This document shows positions 1 through 12,655 of a stretch of 64,000 nucleotides of DNA, one piece after another. Made by a program: the position numbers and the translations under genes. The stretch lies in NCBI GenBank assembly GCA_021030905.1, contig JAGFMI010000002.1:2542001-2606000 (forward strand). Reading direction: 5' to 3'. The stretch is from Pyrenula massariospora. Lineage: Eukaryota; Ascomycota; Eurotiomycetes; Pyrenulales; Pyrenulaceae. Position 1 is the first letter of the stretch. Each line of letters starts with the position of its first letter. The notes below the pieces were generated by a model. That model was not told where the DNA came from. It was given only the letters and a program-made list of their open reading frames with translations, and did no database searches.

Positions 1-90
1 CCGATACTTTATAAGCGAAATCATTTCATCTTTCTCCATCCCAAACATTTCAAGAGTTTCATCCACAGAATTGGGGTACTGAATGCCTCA

Positions 91-558
91 ATGATAACAG
101 ATTTAGCATTATTATGCACCATATCCCAACTTGGATCTCCGATAACGAGAGACACCTTGGCGCTCAGTACTGGACTTCGGAGATTATATCTGGACACCCA
201 ACCCTTGCCCAGCAGCTCCTCGGATTTTCGAGATCCACTCACGCTACGCTTCCTTGTGAGCATAAGAAAGACGCTTTTAGAGCATCCAACTCTCAACAAA
301 GTCGTCAGCCGCTTTCCATCTGGCCGGATTCGGCAGCCTCTCGGGAACCGAAAGGATCTAAGGCTCGCCAGGACAACCCGGTACTATGAAAAGGTCGACC
401 TTTTCCTTCTAGCAGAAGACTACGATGCTCCGAACGATAGCACTGAGGTAGATATCTCGATGGAAATAGGCCGCCTTCATGAAGCATTATCTACCAACCC
501 AGCATCCATTCCCTGCTTACGAACACTTTGTCTAGAGCGGGCAGAAGACTTGATATAG
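91..558 (+). CDS. unassigned ORF of 155 codons, doubtful
   Basis: An ATG-started open frame of 155 codons runs here, leucine-, arginine- and serine-rich, with no motif I recognise, no signal peptide and no membrane segment. Another frame on the minus strand (21-299) is also open, so openness alone is weak support. The flanking sequence to about 1 kb shows no neighbour on the same strand that would extend it by splicing. It could be a decayed gene end or chance. I list it only because nothing else explains the left edge. Confidence 0.15.
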   Translation: MITDLALLCTISQLGSPITRDTLALSTGLRRLYLDTQPLPSSSSDFRDPLTLRFLVSIRKTLLEHPTLNKVVSRFPSGRIRQPLGNRKDLRLARTTRYYEKVDLFLLAEDYDAPNDSTEVDISMEIGRLHEALSTNPASIPCLRTLCLERAEDLI

Positions 559-1009
559 TGTAGTAGACGTTTCAAAAGTTCCGTCAGCGATCGGATACGT
601 AAATGAAGGGGAGTCATCTATTTATTAAAAGTGGCCAAAGAGAAATGGCAAGAGTGCAGGGGTTTAAGCTGGCAAAGACAAGACTACACCATACCGATCC
701 ACGAGCTTCAGAACGAAGGCATGCACAACCCACAGCTTTCAAAGTTCACACTTAAGCTATTCAGTACCCATGTGCTACATAATTCTTGGAAGAATCTTTT
801 ACTTCCCTCGATAGATTTGATCTACTGTTTGAAAGATTGAAAATTGCTTGCCCACTCTTCTTCTGTGAGCAGACGATCAACCATCTTTAAGATCCAATTT
901 CTCGATTCTCTCGCAGACTGTACTCTCCTCAACTCAGTATCTAGCCACCTGAAATCTACCGCCATCGTCTACTCACGAAGCAATGGCTGATCTTACTACT
1001 GAGGGATCG

Positions 1010-1560
1010 TGAAAGCAATTCAACGATTTCTTGAGCCTTCCTCCAGGACTTCTTTAGATTGTGTTTGGACAACTTTTTGCTCTTTCCGTATCCGCTCTAC
1101 CGTCCAAATTCTCCACCGGCACTCGAGCAGCCCACACCTTTTCAAAATGGCATTCACGTCTTCAACCTATCGATTCTGTACGTATGTTGCAGCTTGACGT
1201 CTGTAGCCAAGCTTTTCGTACACTCCAATAACTTCCTCATTGCGCAAAACTTAGACAACAACGATATCTCAACGCCCAGCTCTTTAATCTCAAATTTCCA
1301 ACATTACGGTCGATCGAAGAGCTCGCCAACATGATCAAAATCGACTTCCTAAAAGGTTGAGATCTGACGCATGAATATGATTTATCTGTAGTGACGCGAT
1401 CGCACTGTATATTTAGAATTGTTTCAGGATCGGCTGCAATTGGACCAGGACTGACGTTGCACGGGGAGAGCAAAATCATCAGTGTGTAGTTCATCAAGGA
1501 AAGCGATAAGCAAAATGGCATCATTGCTATTCCAAATCCTCGCATGAGTCACAAATACCA
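1010..1560 (+). pseudogene. relic of a coding gene (F-box-like or similar), broken in several frames
   Basis: Protein-like segments appear one after another but in different frames. First comes a stretch reading FLSLPPGLL, then a stop, then a run ending VCSQAFRTL. Next is SNNFLIAQNLDNN in another frame, then RSIEELANMIKIDFLKG followed by a stop. The order resembles fungal proteins that begin FLxLPPELR and continue with a 'bird-seed' segment such as FYSNNFLI and then a folded C-terminal part, often annotated as F-box-like. That assignment is from memory of the family and is tentative. No single frame stays open long enough to be a gene, so I call it a relic. It lies just upstream of the sulfatase gene on the same strand. 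Confidence 0.3.
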
Positions 1561-1727
1561 TCGATCCGTACAAGTATTTGAGTACAAGATAGACATTAAA
1601 CTTGCAGTTGAGAAGAATCTAAATATACGCAACAATTAGGATGATTTAAAATATCTAATTGTTCGATATAACGAATTGTTCGATCAGCCCCACTCGTTTG
1701 TGAGTGTCCCGCTTTTGCCCCTCATAA

Positions 1728-3836
<2,109 letters not shown>

Positions 3837-4131
3837 GGGTCGAAGTATCCGGGTCTGTATTGTTGACTAGATCTAATCTTACCTCTATAAATCTACTGCT
3901 TCGTCACAAGAAAATCGCTTTCTTATCATACAGAGAAGGTATTTAGAGTTTCTTCTGTTTGGGTGGACCTGATTGGCTGCCTTACTGGGTCATTCCTCCT
4001 TGATGCACTCCTTGTTCTGAGTGGTTAGGCAGGCTGAAACCAGATATATGGCTAATGGGTACAGGGTCCTATCTAAGTACATAGTCTCTAATAATCCTAT
4101 ATTAGTTGTGGTATGCCACTTTGTAGATCTG

Positions 4132-7100
4132 TCATTGCTCTCTCGCGGTCTGGAAGTCAGTATCCGTTCTGTCGTACATGCCAGGTCTCTCGGTGCCTTT
4201 TGGCGTCGAGGTGCTGGGAGAATTCTCGAATCCATTGGATTTGTCGTCTGTCCCATTCTCCTTCTCCTTCTCTTTTATCGGTTTCTCGACCTCATTCTTC
4301 GTATCAGCGTCCTCCACGTTTTCATTCCTAGTTCCACTTCTAACCTGGTCATCTCCGACGGTATCAACATCCGCATACCTCACCGCCCCACGCCCCTTAT
4401 CATCCTCCGCTTTATCAAGCTCCGGCTGCTTCCCCTTCTCCCCACCATCATTACTCACATCCGCATACGCCTGCCCATCCTCATCGCTCACCCTCCCTGC
4501 CACCCCCTCACTCCCCACCACCGCCACGGCACTACTACTCCTCCCTCTCACCCCCTGCACCAGATCATCCCTCCCCCTCGCCTCCCCATCCAACCCCACC
4601 TGGTCCCCCGCCTGCAACCGCACCAAACTCCCCCGACTCGGCGGCGTCTCTGCCCTCCCTCCCCCACCACCAACCTTCTCCGCCGCGCTGATCGTACTCT
4701 CCCCCGCGACGCTCCCGCGGCTCACCATGGCAGGCGCCTCGTGCAGCACGCCCGCGGCGCCGATGACGGCCCGTGTGCTGGCCGAGGTCTGCGCGCTGCG
4801 GATGGAGGATGTGTCCGAGGATAGGGCGGCAAGGGTCAGGAACTTGTTCTGTGGTTTAAGAGATGCGGTGAAGGGGTTGGGGCTCTCGAGGGATGGGTTG
4901 GCCAGGGCGGATGGCTGGACATCGTTAGTATCGAAGGTAGTGGTGGTGGAGAGGCTGCGTTCTTGTTCTAGGCGGCGGAGCTGTTCAAGCGCTTCGGCCT
5001 CGGTCTGGCCGGCGTCGGTGACGGTGCGGCGGCGGGAGCGGGAGCGGGATTGTTGGGAGGACTTGCGGGAGGGGCGTTTGGGGCGTGTTGATGGGGAGCG
5101 GGTGTCCGCCGGAGCGACGACCTTTGGCGCCATGGTGGCTGTTGCGTGAGGTCCGGTGGGAGTTGATTCTTTCTGGGCGACGGTGTCGACGACTACACCT
5201 GCCCGGGTCTCGCGACCTTCGAGAATCGTGCTCCTTCGCATAGGGGTTCGGGAGTTGGATCCAACTTCCGGGCGCCCGTCAGCTTCTCTCTCCATTTCCT
5301 CTTCCCTCTGTAATGTTATTCTATCATGCTTGCTACCCCACAAGCTCCATAGCATCATGCCGTAGCTCTTTCTCTTCCTTTCCTTCTTCACTTCCTGCGC
5401 CAAACCCTTCCTCCTCCTCCCTGCCAGCGCACTCGGAGGTGGGACTTCATCTTCTCCAAATCCTTCATATCCAGCCACCATATCTGCAATGCGCTGTTTC
5501 TGCACGTGTCGCTTCTCTCGGGCGTATCGCGTATCCCATATCTTCTTCACGGCGAGCCATTTGCGGACAGGACCTTCTTTGGGGATCCCAATCTCGGATG
5601 GTGGGAGTTGGCATCCCGGGAGTTGAGATGCCGGAGGTAAAGGGTAGATCTCGCCGTGACGGTCAACACGTTGGCGAACCATGTGGGACTGGAAGAGTGG
5701 GAGGGGGTCGCCCGCACGGCCCACGCGTGATGTTGGTGTGGAGGCTGTCGTTGGCGTGAGAGCTTTGGGAGTAGGTTCTTCCGACGAGGTACTGTCGGTG
5801 GAAGTATTTGAGCCAGAAGATATAATTGAAACGTCATCATCGTCCATGATCTCGATAGCGGTCTTCTGAGCGCGAGCGAGGGCCCATGCGCCAAACTGCG
5901 CGATAGAGCGGTACATGAATTTCGCAGGACGAGTCCAAGAGAGGGTTGGGGCAACATGGCAGAGGTCGTCCCAGACTTGGAGCTGGACATCGGTGGGCTT
6001 GTACTTGGTGAGGAGGCTGCGCTCCGCATCGTGCTCGTCGAGGACACTGTCTGAGGGAGGGTACTTGGTGGGGTTGGAGGCTTTGTGGGCGAGATATATT
6101 TGCTCGTCGCGAAGGATCTCACCGCTCCCTACAAGGACCAAAAGTGGTGGAAGACCTCCAAGTGTGGGTTGCAGGACAGGAGAGACGAGTGGATGGTCGA
6201 GTAGATTATTCGGAGCGTACATTTGAATTTGATCTTTGAGAACAATGAGAGACCCGCCGATCGTGACGGATAGCTGCTTATTACTATTGAAACTTGGATC
6301 ATTAGCCTTGCTAGCGTCGTACACGCCAAAACCTTGGACAGCTTCTGCCTCGGCAGTTTCTCTGTCCTGCTGCGTCGATTTCCTGGGAAGCTCACTATCA
6401 GCCGCAAATCGTATGGCACCTTTTGCAATAGCCTCGATCTCATCTTCATTTGGCGGCGGCCAGCTCGGAGAAGGTCTCTGCATAAACCCATGATCGGGGA
6501 TATAATCCAGTTCGTTCCCGCCAGCCACGCTTGGAAAGGAGTGGGTGAGATCGACCCACGGCGATATAAGTATAGCGCCTGCCGGTACAGGGAGACCGCG
6601 GTCTCGAAGTGTAACCAGTATAGATACTACCATACCTGCTCCCGCAGAGTCCCCTGCGAGGATAATCTCTGTCGGCTCTTGCACGGTCAAGAGGTGCAAA
6701 TAGGCGGCCAAACAGTCAAAGAGACCGCATGGAAAGGGGAACTGAGGTGCCAGTCGATACCTCGGCGCAAAAACCCGTGCTTTCAATTTCCGAGCATGCC
6801 TCTGCATTTGGTATCGATGCTCATCCGTGCTGCCGAAAAAGTATGCACCTCCGTGAATATACAGCATGACCCTCGTGCAGTGTTCTCCTCGCCTTTTCCG
6901 CTCCTGATGGTCGGCGCGCATTTCGATCCATTCTGCCTCCAACTTGGTCCCAGGTCTGCGCCACTGCCACCACTTGCTTCCTCCTACTTTGTTAATGCCG
7001 TGCGGACCCAATTGAGAAATGATCGCTTCCGCGGCATCAGAGAGGCATTGCTCGGGAATCGTGACAGTCTCCACCCGCACCCACCTCGGATGCGGCACCC

Positions 7101-7357
7101 ATTGAGATGTAAAGTCCTGTAATTCTTCAACAGTGTGGCGGGATGCGTATTCGAGGAACTCGCGGATTAATCTGAGACCTTCATGGTACGATATGTGCGC
7201 TGTTGGCTTTCGTCGGAGGGGCTTTCTGTTGAGATACTGGTAGACGTGTTATTAGCATCGGGGTGACTACATGTCGCGCCACACCCACATGTGAGAAATA
7301 TGTCTCCACGACAGTCGGAGTCACTGCAGCCCCAACGGTCAAAGCATTGAATGGCAT
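4132..7357 (-). CDS. alpha/beta hydrolase (esterase/lipase, HSL-like) with long disordered C-terminal tail
   Basis: Exons 7357-7289 and 7236-4132 (52-bp intron) give 1057 residues starting MPFNALTVGAAVTPTVVET. The catalytic half resembles the alpha/beta hydrolase-3 (hormone-sensitive lipase) family. It has the oxyanion HGGAYFFG at about residue 151, the nucleophile elbow GDSAGAG with Ser about 220, then SPWVDL, and a late DLCHVAPT segment that would supply the catalytic His. The remaining roughly 550 residues, from about residue 480, are rich in Ser, Pro, Arg, Glu and Ala with RSRSR runs, and look disordered. This is much longer than a single-domain esterase (about 320-400 residues). The first exon was placed because the downstream open frame begins without an ATG and the spliced N-terminus runs straight into it. 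Acts as an ester hydrolase by family; the substrate is unknown. Its 3' end is visibly GC-rich and faces the sulfatase gene. Confidence 0.85.
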
Positions 7358-8244
7358 CTTGGACACCGTATCGCAATCATCGGGCGCGTCAAGAGCTCTT
7401 TCATAGACTCTTTAGAACTCCTTGGGGCGAAGGATCACTTGCAAAGAGCTTCATGGCTCGTTGTTGACGTTCATTGGAGCTTAAGACTCGACTAATCAGT
7501 TCAAGTCAAGTCACTAAGCTTCCAGTATCCAAAAAGGTGTCAAGAGAACCGTCGGAGTTAGGCCGATGTCTTGGTCAGTTGCAAAGCTTTTCCACTCTGC
7601 ATTTTGCATTGGGTGGAGAAAGCGCGTCATACCTGAGATGGCTGAGACCTTGCGCCGATCATTGCGGAGACCGTTTGGGCGCCTCGCAGTGAGAAAACGG
7701 CCTCTCATGGCGCTAACACGACGGTCAGGCCTTATTGTGATGTATGCTTTTTTTAACGATAAGTTTAATTAGTCTATTTTAATAGACTTACAACTTTGTG
7801 AGTATGGTAGGCTATATCCAAATTGTGTATACACGTTGGTGGACCGTACATGGTGGGGACGACTTTCTTAAGTTACCTTGCGGATTAAGACTGCGTTACC
7901 AAACTATGTCATTATAAGACAGATATCGCGGTGAAAATGAGAGTGATGAAAGGTATCGATATCTGGAAAGCCCGTCATCGAAACTTTCGTTACGGCCCTG
8001 AAGAGATTGTTCGGTCCCCGTCATGTCGGGGAAAACGATGTTTGCGCGCTCGCAAAACACCCGGTCACCAAAAATCACCCGTATATCAAAAAACACCTAC
8101 CTGTGTGCCTCGGGTGTCGATTGATCCATTCTGAGGTGTGGGACCATCATAAAAGCCACCAGCGCGGGTCGTCAATTCTGTTCCACCGGCGCTTCCAGGA
8201 AGTTGATCAATGCGCACTGTATTGCACGCCAAGCATTCCTGGTG
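7358..8244. other. gene-poor intergenic stretch
   Basis: No gene recognised. It holds an AT-rich inverted repeat: AGTCTATT at 7771-7778 and AATAGACT at 7781-7788, separated by TT. This could form a small hairpin but has no neighbour it obviously terminates. The rest has only short open frames without recognisable motifs. Confidence 0.5.
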
Positions 8245-10243
8245 ATGCAGCCTATGGTAAATGCTGTTGCTCTCATGACCACGGATCCACTGAACCAACT
8301 ACCTGTCTGGGCGAGTATCTCAGATCCAGAGTGCGGCCTGAACCAAGTGAAGGCTATCTTGAAAGCTTCTGCAGGCTCAGACAGCTGCCCTATCAGCTCA
8401 GCCCCCGTCAACTTATTCAGTCTTTGTACGTCATTTCCTCCTCTTCCGTGGGAGAGGTTTAGGGACCTCCAGCCACTCGAGATATTACCATCAGAGACTG
8501 CATTTTGTCCTAATATTCTGGGAAAGCAAGTACGATTCTGGCTTGCGGAATGCCAGGGACATTCTGAGTGTGGAAATCTGGGCTGGTCCACCAAGAATCC
8601 AATACGTCTTGTTCGCATCATATCCGACCTAGAGGTGCAGCTGGTAAACACGAGGGATCTCGCTTTCCTTAATTACAGTGCTCTCAGTTATTGTTGGGGT
8701 GGTACATTACGAGGGTTGACCGTGGGGGAAAATCTCGACCACCGTCAGCATGGATTCCGCATGGAACACTTGCCAAAGACGATTCAAGATGCCATTATGC
8801 TTAAAAGAGCCGCTGGTCTAGAACACATCTGGATTGATGCTGTTTGCATGTATTCCAAACAATCCAGCATTAAACCCCTCAGAAAGTTGAAGTATCTGAT
8901 TCTAGATTTCGAGGAGCCGGATCTGGATCTCCCTCGGACCGCGCAAATTTTGGCCAGACGGGAACTCTGAAAATGTCTATTCAGAGAAAATACGTGTGTC
9001 CAGAGCACAACGGCGTGATTGGCGGAAACAGTTGATACAGAGCCAGCAATCGCTGATCCCAGGTCGAGGTCGTTCTGCCGGTCTTTGATTCTTCATCTTA
9101 TGCTGGCCTAATGGTCTTTTACATTTAGGATTCTGACAATGGACGACCCCTGCTTCTTTTGCTGTTATGCCTCTTTTAGCCCTAACGTATACAACTCCTG
9201 ACGCTTCGGCAGTCCTTACCGCAATGTCGAAGCATGGCTGGCAGAGCCAAGTATCACTAATACCGTTTTTTGGAGCTATCCCTGGACGCTCTTTCTTGAA
9301 AGAGTTAAAATAGGGCCCAAATTTCCACTCGCAAGCTGGTCTTCCACATTTCACCTGTCCACAATTCTTCACGAGGTGCCGCTTTCCTTGTCCCTTCAAG
9401 CTTCGCTCCCAACAGCGCGGGCAGACATACTTTGCCTCTGGTCTTAACCAAATTGACCTTTTGAGGGGCGCTAGCCCACAATGAGGACAGCTAGTTGGAC
9501 GCTGGCTGCATTTGCGAAATCCTTGTCGTAATGGTCATGAGTGTTTAACCTGCCACGAATACCTTGCCGGTCTGTGGAGCTCAAGCTTTGCCCGGGACCT
9601 GGCTTGGACTACGAGGAGAGCGGTGACAGCGCGAAAGCTTCGGCCTGAACGCAAGCCAATACCCTCCTGGTCATGGGTATCGCTGCCGCTACCCCAGCAG
9701 GTGAAAATGCTAAGAGGATGGAGCGCCGCTGATGATGCGTCGCCACGTCTGTCCGTGATTGCTCGAGGCAATATCTTGGGAGAAGTCCGCAACGATACAT
9801 ATGCTGACGTTAATTTGGGGGCAGAGATCACACGAGTCACAGTTTGTGGCCACTTGAGACCGCTTTGGAGCGAGCGGTCCCATCTGCAAGAGTGGGAATC
9901 CATCATCGATATTTCAGACGGCAAGGAAAGCTTCAGATTCGCAGACTTCATTGACCAAGATATTCATTGCGTCGAGACGAGCCGTTCATGTGTAGTCGCT
10001 TACGAGGCTCATCGTAATGAGACTGTAGGTTATCTTGACTACCAGTCCGACGTAGATAGGATTTCGAAGGGTACCTTATCGATCGACTGCCTAGAGTTAG
10101 TCGAACAAACTATGCTTCTACTTGAGCAGTGTGCCACTGACAGCATGCAGCTGCTGGAAAGCTACAGTCGCGTGGGAATTTCTAAGGATTATGCTAGGGA
10201 TTTCTTCGAGACCGCCCGGGTGAAGAAAATCAGCTTGATTTAG
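8245..10243 (+). pseudogene. HET-domain (heterokaryon incompatibility) gene, interrupted
   Basis: HET-domain proteins trigger incompatibility cell death between unlike hyphae. The first part (8245-8970, first in-frame ATG at 8245) has the usual layout: a Cys/His-containing lead-in (WLAECQGHSECGN), then FLNYSALSYCWGG, LPKTIQDAIMLKRAAGLEHIWIDAVC. The canonical text after WIDxxC, normally an IQDD-type segment, is absent; the frame changes character at about 8856 and stops at 8970. The C-terminal region resumes at about 9540 with HEYLAGLWSSSFARDL and the PSWSWVS motif and runs open to 10243. The roughly 0.7 kb between does not read as HET and instead holds an antisense Cys-rich ORF. I infer that the gene was disrupted by insertion or rearrangement. 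A single spliced gene with the middle removed as an intron would lack conserved HET motifs. Confidence 0.75.
8977..9540 (-). CDS. Cys-rich ORF with three paired-CxxC units, embedded antisense in the HET gene
   Basis: This minus-strand frame is open for about 188 codons, bounded upstream by a TGA near 9543, and ends with TAG at 8977-8979. It shows three similar units: CPHCG...CPRCW; CGRPAC...WLCQPCF; CQNPKC...WLCINCF. The second and third share spacing and a GISD(T/C)WLCxxCF ending, so they look like an internal duplication. The pattern suggests zinc binding, somewhat like GATA-type fingers with longer loops; I do not recognise a named family. There is no ATG near the open N-terminus (apparent starts are TTG), so it is either a truncated piece, an internal exon, or has a start by splicing. 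It sits exactly where the HET gene loses its middle. Confidence 0.45.
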
Positions 10244-11882
10244 GCCCAATCGATGAATTTGAATTTTGTCTTCTCAAAGATTGGCTTCGACACACTGGCG
10301 AGACTTCATGGTAGTCATTTGAGAAAAAAAGTGAAAGGCTGTGAAGACCGACCTGAATTTATCTTTGGCCCACGATTTTGAGCTCTTCCAAAGGAAACAC
10401 TTTACTTTAAGCTTCCCGGAGCCTTGTCCCAACCGCACGCGTGACAGGAACTGTAATAGTAGCACCTGTACTCACAACTAGTTAATCATATGTTTGGTTT
10501 CAATTCTACATGGTAAGCTCTCAGAAAGAGGCGTGCATCAAGATCGGTAGGTCAGCGAGGCTGCCAGTTAGATTCACCCAAATGAGGAAGTCTTGAAATA
10601 CCTTCTCCGCGTCTTTCTTAAGGGATGTAACCCCGGATGCACACAGACCTCTGCACACATAAGGTCCGCCACATTGTTGTCCGACAAGAGCCCATCGACC
10701 TGCTTATAGTAGTCACCAGAGCTAGATAGAATTAGTTATGCATGCCGAACATTTGCAGAGAAGACGGGGCAGGGCAACATGGGATGTATGGCGATATGGA
10801 ATCGAATCCTGTGGCATTGTGGTCGAGGAAGACGGAGGTGGCACAAAGACCAAGATCCCATGAAACGCTGTGAAATTCCAAAGAAATGTCAGAAAAATCC
10901 CGAAAAGCTCCGCCAAAGTCTGCAGAGTGCAGCGCTGCACGCCACAGCAGACTAACCTGCTCTTCTCCAAACGCTCGCTAGTACTATGCCGAGCATGTGC
11001 AGGCCTGGCAAAGCGTTAAAGAATTAATCTGATTGGGATTGTGCCAAGGTGGCTGCACTACGTAGAGGGAGCAGCTAGCCAGTAAAGCCTCCAAAACTCT
11101 AGGCCAACCCCATCTGGTAAGGTCTGTGTAGAGGGCAACTCTCAAAGCTAGCCCCTAAGTGTCCAAGCCAAGCATCGCGTATAGAGCTCATGCCAAGCCT
11201 TGCATGACCTCGCAGAAATCAAGAACGCATGCAAGATGGGGATGGGATGTCGATCATCCTACGGTGTTGAACCGGTGGCTCAGTAATCAAACGCTAGTGT
11301 AGATAGAAATGCCGCATGGCGGATAAGATAACATGGAGATTTTCTAAGAGCTGTTAGAGATGCCATCCCGTCGGCGATGCAGTCACGCATCGGCGCGCAG
11401 TGGTCCTTGGGCAACTCAGCGAGCAAAAGGGCGGAGAAAAGGCGGAGGAGGATTATCCTGATACGCTTTGGTATCTAAACACGATATAAAGTTCCTTCTA
11501 CATAGCCTGCTGAGGACTCGATGTATGTGTGTGCGTAATTGTATTCACATGTGGATGAAGAGAAAATCATGCTCGAGGATCCTCCACTGGATTACTCGCG
11601 AGTAGAGCGGAGTTTCTGGCTCGAGACTACTACTCGGACCCCAGATACAACTCTGCCCTGCACTAAGAGTACGTACAGATTTGATCTTTCATCGCGAGGA
11701 GTCACGCATGAAAGGACCTGTCAAGAAAACGTATGTATGACTCGTCCAAGTAATAGACAAGATTCCACCTGTATCCACGCATGACAAGGCTCCATTTGTA
11801 CCGAAAGATGACATAGTCTTCTAGTAAAACACTCCAAGTCATTTTTGATATCTAAGCTAAAATGGCCAGGGATCATCCTTGC
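10244..11882. other. gene-poor stretch, nothing recognised
   Basis: About 1.6 kb with only short open frames lacking conserved motifs. A lone ACGCGT lies at about 10437. A TATA-like GATATAAAG occurs at about 11484 with no clear gene after it. Probably intergenic or decayed DNA. Confidence 0.5.
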
Positions 11883-12655
11883 TCAACCTGCTGAAATCGA
11901 TTCTGCGCTCCAAGATCGACTGCTCCGCTCAAACTGGGGCAGCTCGTCCAGCGGCTGCGGCTCCTCGGCGAGAGGTATGATTCTGACCCGCCCTAACAGC
12001 GCGGCCGCATAGGAAACGACGGACAGTGCCATCCACATGCCGAACGGAAGAAAATGAGCAAAGGCCCCTTGGGAGACATTTTCAGTGTTGTTGCTAGAGT
12101 TGGTGGAGGCCGATGGGGATATTAATTGTACGATGAGACAGTCGAGTAGAACTCCAAGACCGGGGATGAGGAACATGCAGCCCTTGCCCATTGAGGGATG
12201 CGCTTTGAAGGACTCCTGCCAGTATCTGAGCAGAAAGAAGGCCTCAAGCATGAGAGCCGGGTAGAGAACGACGGGGATGGTTCGGGCCACGTTGAAGATG
12301 GTTGCGATAGCCAGGGACAGAAGGCCAGCGAGAGTGCAAAAGGAGATCGTGGGATCACTGGTGGTCTTCAAAGTACTCAGCCACGCTAGGATGACAACAA
12401 TGAGGATGGCGATGCTCCACTGCAGGACTTCGAGGAATGGGCTCTCGGGATTCATCTGCTCGGGGGTATGTAATTTGTTTCCAGTATCGGTTTTGGACGT
12501 TGAAAGCAGGTGCATCACTGTGACATGCGAGCGAATAAAACCTCACCAGCAGAACCGATACTTAAGGCGAGGACATAGACAGTTACTAATTGGGTCCATT
12601 TGATTAGCACGGCACTGTTGGGTGATCGAAGATGAAAGACTATTGCTGTCTGCAT
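11883..12655 (-). CDS. small multi-pass membrane protein, unknown function
   Basis: The well-supported part is 12455-11883, starting MNPESPFLEVLQW. It has about five hydrophobic segments: LQWSIAILIVVILAWLSTL; two adjoining stretches from FCTLAGLL to LRYW; MFLIPGLGVLLDCLIVQLI; and FLPFGMWMALSVVSYAAALLG. It ends in a polar tail with PQFERSSRSWSAE. An upstream exon 12655-12542 (MQTAIVFHL..., with a further hydrophobic segment) could join in frame across an 86-bp intron to give 229 residues. The donor (GAG|GTTTTA) is weak, so the start may instead be ATG 12515 or 12455. I do not recognise the family. Flanked on both sides by gene-poor DNA. Confidence 0.5.
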
